Below, piece after piece: positions 43,244 to 55,038 of a DNA stretch of 64,000 nucleotides. Within the stretch, counting starts at the first letter, position 1. Every line of letters starts with the position of its first letter. Source of the stretch: Gonatopus flavifemur (taxonomy: Eukaryota; Arthropoda; Insecta; Hymenoptera; Dryinidae). Where the stretch lies: NCBI GenBank assembly GCA_018340375.1, contig JAFFJZ010000014.1, positions 7,440,001 through 7,504,000 of the forward strand. The letters run 5' to 3'. The notes beneath the pieces are model-generated. The model ran no database searches. It was not told the DNA's origin and saw nothing but the letters and a program-made list of their open reading frames with translations. The position numbers and the translations under genes are program-made.

Positions 43244-44025
43244 CTGGACCAGAACCACCGAACATCAACCGAAATGAATAACCCCACAAACCCTTTACGT
43301 TACAGACGAAACACCGAACAACAGAATAGAATTAGATAAATCGAGTCGACAATCAGAAGAAAAAAACCAACGAACGGGATACATGGATGTATGCGAGCGT
43401 ACACACACGGAAAGGAACACATGGACAATTTTTTTATCTGTATTATCATTATCATTATTCTTCAGTAAGGAGGGAAACAAAATTTTTTTAGTTACACCGC
43501 CTCTCATAGCAGTAAGGATAGACTAAGATTAACAAACCTAGAATAAGCAAACACAAACACACCCACACAAAATGTGAACACGTGAAGAAGACAACGATCA
43601 AATGTAGAAAAAGAACACCCACACCCACACAAAACGATTGTAAAGTGGAGACACACACACAGAAACAAATGTGGAAGAAGAAGTGAACACGCTCACACAC
43701 ACTACACAAATAGCAAACGGAACAAGAACAAACACAAACAATGAAATGGGAAATGAGAATAAAATAGGTAGGATCAAATAAAGAAGAGAAATATTCTTCT
43801 TTTGAAACACACCATATTTTATATAGATTAGAAATAATAAGCGAAACAAAATAGGAGACAAGAATACACATAGATTGAGCAAACATTATGAAGAAAATGT
43901 AGAATTAAGGACACACAGACAGGGGGGACAGGGAAACACACAACACCCCAGACAAGGGCAGGGCAAGGGAACAGGAGGCGTACAGCGGAGGGAAGAACAC
44001 TACGCGCACGCTTCGTCCCACCGTG

Positions 44026-44036
44026 AAGGGAGGGAG
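44026..44036 (+). promoter_or_regulatory. Polypurine tract
   Basis: AAGGGAGGGAG immediately before the 3' LTR start TGTAACATG, the usual position of the plus-strand primer. Confidence 0.75.
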
Positions 44037-44557
44037 TGTAACATGAATGTTACAAGGAGAGAGAGGAAGGGAGCGCCAACGAGGAGGTAGAGGGGGCAGC
44101 AGCGGCGAGACTCGTGATGAGTCAAGGCGGCGAAGGACAGTCCGCCCTAGGTTTCCGCTACGCTAAGTAATTCAAAAAGCACCAGCGTTTGCACGCCCTA
44201 CGAGGCCATACGAAAGTACAGTGAAAGTCACTCTTTGGACACTACCACGCGGTATTACGGATACTCTCCGCGAGTTCATCGGACCACGGACCCCCTCGAA
44301 GCCAACCGTACCTCCACGGCGACCCCCGCGGAACATCCACTAGGCCCGGCCAGCCGATTGACATGACGACCCTCACACTCATCCTACACAGAGACACAAC
44401 TAGCGGTAAGGAACTGATGTTACGTTTCATCATATTTTTGTCACCATTCGAAAAATATATCTATCGATATTATTGTGTTACATACGTGGATTTCACTCTC
44501 AGTTTTCTGCATACACCCCGTCCTCTGAAAGTCGCCTCCCAAAATCTACTCATTATA
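44037..44557 (+). repeat. 3' LTR of the gypsy element
   Basis: Begins TGTAACATGAATGTTACAAG and ends CTACTCATTATA. Nearly colinear with the 5' LTR. Confidence 0.9.
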
Positions 44558-44561
44558 ACGT

Positions 44562-46364
44562 CTCATTGTTTTTAATTTACACCAGATATTGAGATTGATG
44601 TACAGAAAAAAATGTTCAATGATTCAATTTTTTTTCATTTTATTGAAAAATACATCGAAATTGTATTACATTTCAAATTGTATCATATATCCGATTTTTT
44701 TTCTGCTGAAAGACTATATATTTGTAATTCAAAAACTCAATTAATTCATGACCTTTGAAAATAATAATTTCATCCATATTTTCTCAGTGAAATACTGATA
44801 TCATAATGTTGTTTTGCAAAGCGCTTGGGAAATATGATTCAAATATCCTTTTAATTTCCAATGCCAGCAATAATTTGTGGTATAAATCTTTTGTATTCGC
44901 CGTGGGGAATTGAGAGCGGAATTTGTTTTTAGAACGATAGGTCCAAATACGTGCTGTACTGTATGTGCTAGAATACAAGAGTTGAAAATCCTGAAACAAA
45001 AGATTCATCCCAATTGGGGAGGTGTGGATTACAAGAATTCCCAGCATCTTTCCTTACAAACAGCCGTTACCTTATGATCCTGAGAGGGTCAAGATTCTTT
45101 TTGTCATCTCTAGTATTTTGATATTTCAAGTATAATTGTGGATTGAATTTAGTTACATTTACCCACTTACCGCACTTGGTGTAATAAACACACATCAATT
45201 GGAGACATGTTATTTCAGTTCTTGTAGATTTGCGGCCTCAACGATTTCTGTTGATTCAATGAATGTCATATTATATCTGAAAATCAGTTTGTCTCCTAGT
45301 ATTGGTTTCGAGCTATCCAAAAAGAAAACACAAAATCGAATAACTCGAGAGATATGTAAGATTATTGTTAAATAAGTCATAATAGCTGAGTCTTGAGAAC
45401 CCTGTTTCCAGTCGAAGAATCATAGCAATTCATAACCATTCATAATAAGATATGCTAGTATGAAGAAGTGTAGAATTTGCAATATGAGATCCATCACAGA
45501 TTTATGAAATTGTATAGAGTTGTTTCAATGATTCTGTATGAATCCGTATGAAATGAGATTGCGAAAGAATTTATAATAGTCCAAATGTAACATACTTGAA
45601 GATTTTTTGCGAAATTCCATTGCATAAGAATTCATAAAGAAGTATTGAAACAAGTTCATATAAATGATTTGATGGATTTGTTATAATTTTCGGTTGCGAA
45701 TCCCATAAAGTGTTCAAAATAAAAGATTTTATTATGGACAGTCATAAATTGCTGTGACATTTCAAATAGGGAATACAAAAAGAGATGAGATGCTTTCAAT
45801 GTTTGTGAAGTAAATTGTTTGTTAGTATAGAAATGAAATCCGAACATTTTCTTATTTTGAGTTGATTTGTTTTTTGCTCCGATGAGATCCCGTAGTTCTC
45901 CCATTTCAGTTTAACATGATGTAATAGAATCATGATGATGGATATCGTTCATCATTCTCAAAAGCGAATAGAGTATATATAAAGCAGAATAATACAACAC
46001 CATTTCAGGCATGCATGAAAAAGGTTTATTATATTACAAAGTGCGTGTAAGCATGCTGCAGTATTTCATTTCCATAATATCCTGATTGCAATCTTTACAA
46101 ATACAGTTTTGAATTTAAGAATACGAGGAGTTATCGATGAAAAAAAATGAAAATCACAATATTAAGTCTATTCCACGACATCGCATCAAATACTACGTCA
46201 CTCTCATATGAGTTTGCAGAGAAATACAGCAAAGTATATAATTGAATGAATTCTTTGAATTTTCAACACTTCAAATTGGCAAATATTCCCAGAACTGAAA
46301 TATGGCAATATTTACTCTGAACGTTATTCTGACGAATCACCAGTAATATGACGGATATAATCAT
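44562..46364. other. No feature recognised
   Basis: 1.8 kb of AT-rich sequence; ORFs are short and without family resemblance. Confidence 0.35.
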
Positions 46365-46372
46365 GTTTTGAC

Positions 46373-46516
46373 CAGAGATGGGTACGTTACTCGTTACCGT
46401 TACTAATTTATATATAAAATATATATAATGATATCTATTTCGTATAAAAATTATATATTTATTGTATATATTCTATATAAAATTAGTAATGGTAACGAGT
46501 AACGTACCCATCACTG
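46373..46516. mobile_element. 144-bp hAT-type MITE with perfect 8-bp duplication
   Basis: Ends CAGAGATGGGTACGTTACTC and, inverted, CAGTGATGGGTACGTTACTC. Flanked by GTTTTGAC at 46365-46372 and 46517-46524. The arms (~45 bp) and AT-rich loop make one hairpin. A CA-G-G-TGGG-like end and an 8-bp duplication are classic hAT traits. Confidence 0.92.
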
Positions 46517-46524
46517 GTTTTGAC

Positions 46525-47244
46525 TATGAATATTAGCGGCTGGATCAATATCAATAACTCCTTCCACATTTGATGTGACAGAATTACAAAATATGGAGAG
46601 TAGCAAAATTTTTTCAATATCTCTCCTGTTAAATAATCTCCAGAAAGATGAGCACTAAAAATTATTCACAAAAATAAAAAGTAGCATAAAGAAGTAAAAC
46701 AATCATAACATCAAATATAAGAGAGATGAAGAATGAAATTTCAGATTTGCTTATGAAAAATGAACATTTTATAAAATCTTCAATTGTATGAAACTGGTAT
46801 ATAAAATTAATAATTAATATGCAAGATACACTCTCCACTGTGAAGGAAATCGCATTTTCAGAGAAGCAGATATAAAAGAATTTGTGTTGTAGCATATGCA
46901 AACAACACATTCAGTCACATTCACAGTAATGTTATTGTGATCCCACTATGACGAGCGTCTCACTTGGGTAGAAATGAATGAGGAGATTCATAAATAAGAA
47001 AGCGGTCATAGGGAAGAACAGTCATATTCAAGTGTGCAAATGAACTTATTCATGTGCATATGTTCTTCTACATGTATGTGAATTTTTTTATATATACCTG
47101 TAGGTGAAGTGTTTTGTAGAGTGTATATGAAGTGGAAAATAATGATGCATAATAACGTACAAATAAAGCATCTCAACAGAATCTTAACAAATTATCGATT
47201 ATCATTTCGCTGTATCACACAGTTTTTGGTCTTGTACATATAAT
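46525..47244. other. No feature recognised
   Basis: AT-rich; may include decayed 3' flank of the P-type element. Confidence 0.3.
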
Positions 47245-47498
47245 CCAGATAGCAAAAATTCCAGAAATCAGGTTGCATTGAATTCTTTTGGTACCCCTAA
47301 ATGGATATCCGAAATGTCAACAGAATAGAGCCCTTGGAGAATTCATATTGGCTTTTGTCATAATATATATTATACTATATATAATATGGCAAAAACCAAT
47401 TTAAATTCCCCGAGGATTATATCCTACTGAGATTTCAGGTTTTCCTCTAATCCCAAAAGAATCCAATGAGATCTCCTTTCGGGACTTTTGCTATCTGA
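47245..47498. mobile_element. ~254-bp MITE related to the CCCASATAGCAC group
   Basis: CCAGATAGCAAAA at the left pairs with TTTTGCTATCTG at the right. ATTCTTTTGG faces CCAAAAGAAT, and GGCTTTTGTCATAATATA faces its complement in the middle. Confidence 0.7.
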
Positions 47499-47651
47499 GT
47501 AACAGTGAAATGTACAATGTTGTGAAACATTTACTCTTAAATTCTAGTATGACGGAAACAAGTTTTGAATTAATGTGCGCATGTGGAACATTAATAATCA
47601 ACAAGTATTGATAAAATAAAAACAAAACATGAAGTGAAACCATCAAACTTT

Positions 47652-49405
47652 TCAAACATGATAAAAAAGAATTTGTTTATGCAATTTCTGTAGAACGTTA
47701 ATCCGTTCACCTAAATTACCATGAGTACATGTTCTTGCGTAAGTTGGAATTCGTACGTTCAAGTAACTCGAAATTGATACTTTGATTAATTGGACTTCAT
47801 ACAAAGGTTCATCTCCTGTATTGCATAAAATCGGATGAGGAGGATGAGATTTGAAATTTTTCAATAAAAGATGAGTCAAAACAGCAGTAAGGATGTTTTG
47901 CTTGAACTGTGCGTTTGGCATCATTCCTGTATTCACTTCCAATTGAAAAGCTCTTCCCGTCCAAAAAATTATCTGGAAACTTGCATCTGATGGAAACAGA
48001 AGTTTTCCCCTACTAATAAACGTCGTGAAAGAAGCATATTCATTTATATCCACTGTGTAAGTGTGATCCATATTTGCGGAATTAGCTAATAATAATTTTA
48101 TACAGTTTTCACAATTGATTTTTGTCAATAAATTTTGAATCATGCAACCTGTCATATAATATAGTATGTTCTGTTTCATTACACTGAGATTTTGTTCATC
48201 TATCAAACTGATTAGTGTCGTTAATGTTTCTGTTTCTTTGTTATCATCAATTGCGATTTTATTTGTTCGCTGGATTTTCAATATACTTATGGTCTCCGTG
48301 TCATCTCCCAAACAATTCGCATTGATACTGGGTTGTGCGCTGTTCTTGAATAGCATTTGCCGAAGGCTCCATTTAAATTGTAACGTGTTGGGATTATCAT
48401 TCCATCCTCCATGATTCCTTATACAACTGAAAGTGATTTCTAAATGATCTTGCGAACATTTGTATGGTAAGAAATACTTGAATGGACAATTTGTTTTATT
48501 CAAAACATCAGAGGCTAAATCATCAATGCTTTTAATATCAATCAAAAATCCAAGGAACCCGGTTTTTCGTTCATGTTGAAATACAGATTTCTCTTCGATT
48601 TTCAATTTTTGAATGTATTCAAAAGTTTCGCGAAATACAGATTGAATATGAGACAAATTTTTCAGAGAAAAAGGAGATTTGAATCCAGTACCCAATGAAT
48701 TTCTAACATTTAGCATATCGAATGAACGATCGAATATTCGGATAAATTCAACTGTCGCTCCAGAATTTTTGAAACTTGCAGCCCCAGCTTGCCTTAAAAA
48801 ATCGATTGCATTTGCAACTCCGTTACTGATTGTTTGAACAGGAAGTCTAACGTTCATTTTCTTATTATAGAAATTCATATGTTCTCTGGATAATTTGTTG
48901 GACAATTCCAAATCCTCTTCTTCTTGTAAATTATGTGACGCACTTACATAACTGAATAATATGCTTCCTTTTTCAGATTCCAGAACTTTATCAAAAAAAG
49001 TATTCCTAACCAGTTTAATCATATGAGCAGGATCAATAATGCAGTAAACGTTGATTGTAAGTGAACAAGGATGTGGAAACGAAGTTTTGAATGTTTCAAA
49101 CTTTGAATTATCCATTGTTGACAAATCTATACTGAGGAGTTCAAAAGTTTTCAAATTCGCTTTGGTGTCATCGCAGGTGATGGAACGTACAATGATACCA
49201 ACTTCGTAAAGTTTACTGAGTGCATGAATAAGTAATTGTTTCTGAATGACTGCACATAACTTATTGATAAAAAAATATGCAATTGGGCACTTGAATTTTC
49301 TTGTATATGAAACTATTTGCAGCACTAAAACTTCTGATGCCAATTCATTGCTACATTGTGAGTTGTCTATTTCTTCATTAAAATTGCCAAAATCAACGAA
49401 ACCTC
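47652..49405 (-). pseudogene. P-type transposase C-terminal exon
   Basis: Resumes after the mariner with RGFVDFGNFNEEI, the block that follows the first catalytic segment, and runs ~580 residues without a stop to KLHKQILFYHV. Visible motifs: LVLQIVSYTRKFKCPIAYFF, SITCDDTKANLK (second catalytic Asp region), YCIIDPAHMIKLVRN, and CSQDHLEITFSCIRNHGG (catalytic Glu region). The middle corresponds to the GTP-binding insertion of the P-element family. Joining across the TA does not, by my reading, restore frame without a 1-nt adjustment. Apart from the mariner the coding sequence is remarkably intact. Confidence 0.85.
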
Positions 49406-49407
49406 TA

Positions 49408-50730
49408 CGAGGTGTGTTCAAAAAGTAAGGTGACTTTGTATTTTTAAGAAGAAATATTTATTTATTTATCAATATTTATGTTGTCCCCTTCAAAGTAATT
49501 CCCCTCAGATACAATACACTTATGCCAACGGTTTTTCCAATCCTCAAAGCACTTCTCATAAGCACTTTTCGGTATAGCCTTGAGCTCTTCCAGCGATGCA
49601 GTCTTTATCTCTTCAATCGTTGCAAATCTCCGTCCTTTCATAGGTCTCTTTAGTTTTGGGAACAAGAAAAAGTCACATGGGGCCAAATCCGGTGAATATG
49701 GTGGCTGAGGCATGATTGTGGTGTTGTTTTTGGCCAAAAAATCTCTCACAAGCAAAGATGAGTGAGCAGGGGCATTATCGTGATGCAAAAGCCATGAATT
49801 ATTCTTCCACAATTCTGGACGTTTTCTTCGTATTGCTTCTCGCAAACGGCGCATAACTTCAAGATAATACTGTTTATTGACCGTACGACCATATGGTAAG
49901 AACTCCTGATGCACCACGCCATGGTAATCGAAGAAAACAGTGAGCAAAACTTTGACATTTGATCGAACTTGACGTGCTTTTTTCGGTCTTGGCTCATCTG
50001 GGGTCTTCCATTGGGACGATTGGACTTTGGTTTCGACATCATAGCCATATACCCATGACTCGTCACCAGTTATGACCCTTTTGAGTAAATCTGGGTCGTC
50101 GTTGACGTCATTCAACAGTTCTTGAGCGATGCTCATGCGACGGTTCTTTTGGTCAAAATTTAGCAATTTCGGAACAAACTTCGCTGACACACGTCTCATG
50201 CCCAAAAACGTTGGAAAAAATTTCATGGCACGAGCCAAGCGATAAACCAACATCCTCAGCAACTTCTCTGATAGTGATTCGACGATTTTCCAAAACAATT
50301 TTCTTCACTGCTTGAACGTTTTCATCAGTTGTTGACGTGCTTGGGCGTCCAGAGCGAGGCTCGTCATTGGCATCTTCCCGGCCATCTTGGAAGAGTTTGT
50401 ACCACTTGTAAACATTTTTTTTACTCAGAACAGTTTCACCGTATGCTACTGTCAACATTTTAAGTGTTTCAACGCACTTTATTTTATTTTTTACACAAAA
50501 TTTGATGCAAATCCTTTGATCCATATTTTTCGATAGCAAGAAATCGCCGAGCACGTAAAACACTTATAACCTTTATGCCTCTCACAACCAAACAAAAAAT
50601 GCTATACACTTGAAACTTGGTACAGATGTTCGGGAAGAGTGTGCCAACATAACAAAACAAAAAAATCGATAATCGAAAGCACGTTGCCCGCGAAATTTGA
50701 AAAGTCACCTTACTTTTTGAACACACCTCG
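49408..50730 (-). mobile_element. Complete mariner (1323 bp) inside the P-type gene
   Basis: Inverted ends CGAGGTGTGTTCAAAAAGTA continuing AGGTGACTTT on both sides, with TA at 49406-49407 and 50731-50732. The TIRs are nearly identical, indicating a recent insertion. Confidence 0.95.
49462..50524 (-). pseudogene. Mariner transposase, one frameshift (DD34D)
   Basis: Starts MDQRICIKFCVKNKIKCVE. HTH part: VLSKKNVYKWYKLFQDGREDA, then RRITIREVAEDVGLSLGSCH. A frameshift near 50210, at an A/T homopolymer, separates GSCHEIFSNVF from LGMRRVSAKFVPKLL. DDE domain: VITGDESWVYGYD, WLLHHDNAPAH, YSPDLAPCDFFLF; 34 residues between the second and third Asp, all three present. C-terminus: CFEDWKNRWHKCIVSEG. 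With one lesion and near-perfect TIRs it is the youngest-looking mariner here. Confidence 0.92.
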
Positions 50731-50732
50731 TA

Positions 50733-51367
50733 TATGCGTCTTTCTTTCGGTCATACAAAATTTGTTGACGCAAAGACATCGAGTCAAAAATCAGTGCTAC
50801 GTCAGTGAGGAATTCTAATTTCAAACTATTCTGTTTGAAATATTCAAAAACTCCAGTAATGAAGCCAACCTCGCAATCATGAGCAGCCATCCATGGACGA
50901 ATCGTGGCACTATGCGGCAAACAAAGAACAGTGCATAAAAAGTTGTAAGTTTTTGGACTGTAAAAGTACACTGTCATAGCGAATTGTTTCATGCTTTCGG
51001 TATATTCGGAGTGATTCGAAGTGGTACGTCTGTTATGCAACTCATTCAGAATACATCCCAATTTCATTCCAGTGAATTGCTGTTTTATGATGGTTTCTAA
51101 CTCTTTCGAATCCGACTTGCGTAGATACTTAAGCAATTCTTTGACGTTCATGAGTTTGAAGTTTTTGTGCTTTACCTTTGCATGCAAGGCTTTCACCTTC
51201 TTTCTAACACCTTCTTCGCTTGGAGAACCCAATAATCTTTTAGGAGATACCTGAGTACCTATTGCTTTGGTGTGTACAGATACTTGTACACCTTTTTCTG
51301 TACTTTTCATGAAAAGTTCTGTGATGTCTTCGAAATGTGGAGTATTTGGTTCACAATTCTCTTCATC
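50733..51367 (-). pseudogene. P-type transposase middle exon (coiled coil and first catalytic Asp)
   Basis: Acceptor ATTACAG at 51368. It reads DEENCEPNTPHFEDI, then a basic helix (VRKKVKALHAKVKHKNFKL) resembling the dimerisation coiled coil, an HTH-like part, SPKTYNFLCTVLCLPHSATI, a DUF-type block RPWMAAHDCEVGF, and VALIFDSMSLRQQILYD, the block holding the first catalytic Asp of P-type transposases. It stops where the mariner inserts (TA at 50731-50732), within KKDAY. Confidence 0.8.
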
Positions 51368-51607
51368 CTGTAATCAGTTGGAATGGAAAGAGTTGTAATG
51401 ACAATATATAGAGGAGAATCATAGTTATTGTGGAATAGCATTGTTTATAACACAAATAAACGCACGCGCTCCAATTATAGACAGAATTAAAACGAGAATA
51501 AACTTCTATTGAAATTATTATTAACACTGAATCCCATCATGTTATATGTTATCACTCATGTTCAATGCCTACCAAAATATTATTATATTATATATTATTA
51601 GATGCAC

Positions 51608-51946
51608 ATCTATCCTCAAATAGTGACGGACATCCATCTGGTTTTAATCTGGGTGAAGAGCTTGTTATACGATACTCAGATTTCCTGAAATGTTTACTAC
51701 ATATGCGGGGTGATTTATAACTTTTGTGTGCAGAGAGTAAATGTTTTGGAATATTGTTTATCCATTTCTGGAACAGCTTGGTATCTGGAGATGAAAATCT
51801 GAAACAACAGTTTACATATTTCATTTATTGTGTACAATAAATCCATTATGATTACATATATGTATGTATACATACCGATGAAAAATTAACTCTGTGTTGG
51901 GAGTCCATTCGGACAAACAATCCTTTATTGCGCATCGTTGCACCAT
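51608..51946 (-). pseudogene. THAP DNA-binding domain exons of the P-type transposase
   Basis: Exon 1 (51946-51876) starts MVQRCAIKDCLSEW and ends FHR at donor CATCG/GTATGT. Exon 2 (51798-~51608) starts after TTTCAG with FSSPDTKLFQKWINN, then ICSKHFRKSEY and LKPDGCPSLF. This is a C2CH THAP zinc finger: CAIKDC, the invariant Trp in KWI, Cys-His in CSKHF, and the C-terminal P. The junction keeps frame (phase 2). The donor of exon 2 is unclear: the GAT/GTGCAT candidate at 51606-51607 does not keep frame with the next exon. Fragment type chosen because the whole gene is disrupted. Confidence 0.8.
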
Positions 51947-52020
51947 TTTAAATGATTGTATTTTGCAACTGTAAATAAACCACTCACGCTGTTCCTTCTG
52001 ATCAGGGACGGACAAGTACT

Positions 52021-52574
52021 TTATTGCATGTGATCTACATGTGAATTACTGTCAAAAACCATTGATGAGACATCAATTCCTGCTTATGATTGTTTAAAAG
52101 TAAGCATTTCTGTTCGTACACCTTCAATCAGTAGTAGTAATTCACTTGATTGCCTCAACATGGGCAATACATAAAAAATCACACCTCCAATCGGAAAAGT
52201 AGAGGTTATAGCTTATAGCTTATAATGGCTTAGGCCTTTCAATTGCTTCCAATAGCCTACACTGGGAAAACTTTGAAGTGGTCTCGACGTGACGTATTCA
52301 CGTTGCCCGTTTCAAGTAGATTCTACCTGAAAGTTGGACCTGCAGCTCATGAGACAACGTAGTAACTACGTGAAAGTCAAGCTGAATCAACTTGTAAACA
52401 CCACTTGCATCAGTCAGGTTGAGTTGCCCTTGATTCCAAGCAGAATCTATCCTAAATCATCTTAAATTTCTCCCAGTGTATATGCCAGTATCAAGTCTTT
52501 TGACACGTGGAGGTTATATCTCGAGTGATTTCGAAACATCTAGAGGAAACTGATGTTTTCAGAATGGTCTTCCA
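52021..52574. other. No feature recognised
   Basis: Upstream of the P-type gene; AT-rich, no ORF or clear repeat. Confidence 0.35.
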
Positions 52575-53500
52575 TAGGTAAAAAGAGACAGAATCTCCAC
52601 CGTTTGACCCTCTCTCTCGCCAGAAGTTTTTACAACGGTGCGCTCACTCCAGTATGTATATAGAGCTCAATGCATATTGTAAAAACAAGATTGATTCGTA
52701 TGAAAACAGTAATTAACCGTGTTAGACACCTCTTGTTTTCAAGACAAGAGTCATTCGTGTCATAGTTCAGTTGAATTAGACGAACGTAGAAATGCGTGGG
52801 AATTTTGTTTATTCCAACATCATGGGAAAATAATTTTGGGAATAATCGATATTACACCCGCATTCAACTATATTGGATTCATCATTTTGGATTTCGAAAA
52901 ATGCACCCTGAATTTCAGTCCAGATATATTTATAACCACCGATACAGCACAACCGTTCAGAGAGAGTTCATAATGAATCCATTTTGAATCATCAGAATCC
53001 CAAATGAATCCATTATGAATTCTTTCTGAATTGTTGTGTTATGTGGGCATACATGGTAACAATTGGTGAGTGCTGCACCTCTATGGTCTCTGATGAAGCT
53101 CGAAATATAACTGTTTTTCTCTTACTATGTAGGTGCTGCCATCTTGAAATACTATAATATGTGCTCATAATGTTCTGATATATCAGAATGAGTAATGCAT
53201 ATCTTCGAATAACTCATCTCATATCATGGGGTTATAAAAACACTTGAAAAATCCAAGACTGAAGAGATTTCGGCGAATTTTGGCTTTCAGAAGCCATTTT
53301 ACATCCAAAAAACGATGGAAATCAAAATTGTCAGACTATATTTTCCAAGTTGGAGTATCGGGAACACGTTTCTGATACTCCAGAAGACGCCAAAGTAGTG
53401 GCTTTACAGTGAAAAATTTGATTTAAAAAAAAATCATCGTTGAAAAATCGCGTTTTTTCGGATATTTTTCCCAAAAACAGTGATAAGACGTTGTTTTTCA
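52575..53500. repeat. Dispersed ~0.93 kb repeat, continuous copy
   Basis: Inverted relative to the split copy at 34.8-38.6 kb (see landmarks there). No coding capacity. Contains a MITE at 52938-53047. Confidence 0.85.
52938..53047. mobile_element. 110-bp MITE, counterpart of 35285-35393
   Basis: Left end GATACAGCACAACC, right end GTTGTGTTATGTGGG; centre self-complementary around AATGAATCCATT. The left terminus is degraded. Confidence 0.7.
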
Positions 53501-54302
53501 GAGATAGAATGTTGGTAGAAAATATTTAGAATGAATTTTATCTCCAGTCATAAGAAAACCAATCGATTCCAATGGTTTCCGATAGAACATGGTTTATCAT
53601 TGGGAAATGATGTGTATTTGTCACAGCAACTCCACATGGATACCAATGGAAGGTCAACTTTCTGAAATATGGAGAGCGTATTGAAATGTATCGGAATCTG
53701 TTGGTATTTTCCCACAGGTCATCTGATGTTGTGTGTTCGAATTGGATTCCATGTGGAATGATGAATGATAAATGTTCCTGAATGGAATTCATTCGGAGAT
53801 ACCAATTTGTATACTTTGATATATTTTCGTATGGGTATTCATTGGATCTTATACGGAAGACCAAATAACCAAGTTTTATCAATGCAATTCATCTGGAATG
53901 ACAGAAGTGGGTTATTTCATGGACGTTTGTATTGGCATTCATTGGATCCTATCGGGAATACAGGAAACGTGTGTTTTCAAGGGAATCCATTTGAAAATAC
54001 CGAATTTTGAACCCTGAGGAATTGAATTTTTCAAAATTTAAGAAACACATTGGAACCTATTGGAAATTCCCAAACGCCATTCGATGTCACAGTTTTGGAT
54101 TGGATCCTATGTGGAAACGCGAAACAAAATGTTTCCGAAGGAATCCGTTTGGACATACCATACTAACTCATCCATTTTTGTATTGGTACTTATTGGGTTG
54201 TTCCACATGCAACCAATATTGGGAACAAATAGTTTTCCCTCATGGTATTTAATCGAATAATACACCCAGAAGAAGGAGGTTGTAAAATTTTCTTCTCCTC
54301 AA
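53501..54302. other. No gene; loosely repetitive sequence
   Basis: Contains recurring short phrases such as ATTGGAT, CATATGGA and GGAATCCA at irregular spacing, which continue to ~57 kb. ORFs here are not supported. Confidence 0.4.
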
Positions 54303-54403
54303 CCCACACAGCACAGAAGGAATTCATAATGAATTCATTTGAAGCCATGAGGCTTCAAAATGAATGCATTGAGAATTCTTCCTGAATTGTCGTGGTGAGT
54401 GGG
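54303..54403. mobile_element. ~101-bp MITE of the CCCASATAGCAC group
   Basis: CCCACACAGCACAGAAGGAA at the left, with a decayed inverted end GTGGTGAGTGGG. GAATTCATAATGAATTC and a GCCATGAGGC centre make a hairpin. Confidence 0.7.
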
Positions 54404-54498
54404 AAAGGAATATATGGACGACTTGAAATACAGTTAGAGATACTACTATTTTAGTTGATTTCACAGCGGGGAATGTGAAATATTATACAACTGTTGAA

Positions 54499-54719
54499 CA
54501 GAGATCGGCAATAATGATTTTTTTCGGTAATGATTCCGGGATTTATCATCATTATCGCTGAAATCAGAATTTTCTTTTTCCGCCGTTTCAATTGAAATGG
54601 ATATTTTTCATTTCTGTAACTCAAAATGGAAACTGCGGAAGATGAAAATTCTGACTCTGAAAATAATGAGTAATATATCTCAAAATCGTTAATCAGAATA
54701 TCATTATTGCCGATCTCTG
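54499..54719. mobile_element. 221-bp hAT-like MITE
   Basis: CAGAGATCGGCAATAATGAT at the left and its exact inverted copy at the right. Flanks CTGTTGAA (54491-54498) and CTGTTGTA (54720-54727) match 7 of 8, consistent with an 8-bp hAT duplication. Confidence 0.85.
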
Positions 54720-54841
54720 CTGTTGTAGTACACTTGACATCAGCTATGGTATGTTTCACATTCGCTATTGTAAAATCAACTGAAATTGTGCTAGTTTGAA
54801 CTATAACTTGAATCATCCATATATTTACTCAATAAAACATA

Positions 54842-55038
54842 GGGTAGACCGAGGCGAATCGGATCATACTAAGTTTATTGGCTATTCTGGATCATTCCCA
54901 TCTCAATTCCGCTGTTTGTAAGCGTGAGTTCAACTGACGCACAGAGACAGTGAAATTGTGAATAGGAATGATCCGAAACAGTCAATAAATTCAGTATGAT
55001 CCGGTTCGCCCTGTGATCCGATCCGCCTCGATCTACCC
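54842..55038. mobile_element. 197-bp TA-flanked MITE
   Basis: GGGTAGACCGAGGCGAATCG pairs with GGGTAGATCGAGGCGGATCG from the right end. TA at 54840-54841 and 55039-55040. An inner TTGAATTTATTGAC-type pairing continues the hairpin. TA target suggests Tc1/mariner/pogo mobilisation. Confidence 0.85.

Larger units (their letters stand above)
38800..44557 (+). mobile_element. Ty3/gypsy LTR retrotransposon, 5.8 kb, both LTRs
   Basis: LTRs at 38800-39338 and 44037-44557, flanked by ACGT at 38796-38799 and 44558-44561 (4-bp duplication, as expected for many gypsy elements). A TGG-starting primer-binding site and a purine tract sit next to the LTRs. pol is in the order RT, RNase H, integrase. No gag-like ORF is visible between the 5' LTR and pol. 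The plus strand is strongly A/C-rich. Confidence 0.92.
47600..52020 (-). mobile_element. P-element/THAP9-type transposon body, split by a mariner
   Basis: Minus-strand transposase gene with a THAP domain in two exons, a coiled-coil/N-terminal catalytic exon and a long C-terminal exon. The last two are separated by a complete 1.3 kb mariner. I did not find convincing terminal inverted repeats or an 8-bp duplication, so borders are nominal and a host THAP9-like gene cannot be excluded. Confidence 0.7.

Noticed and set aside
39368..43886. Minus-strand ORFs rich in Val, Phe and Cys, including 265 aa at 42345-43142, resembling membrane proteins
   Set aside because: They lie opposite A/C-rich gypsy sequence, partly opposite the integrase core. 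Hydrophobicity is a by-product of base composition.
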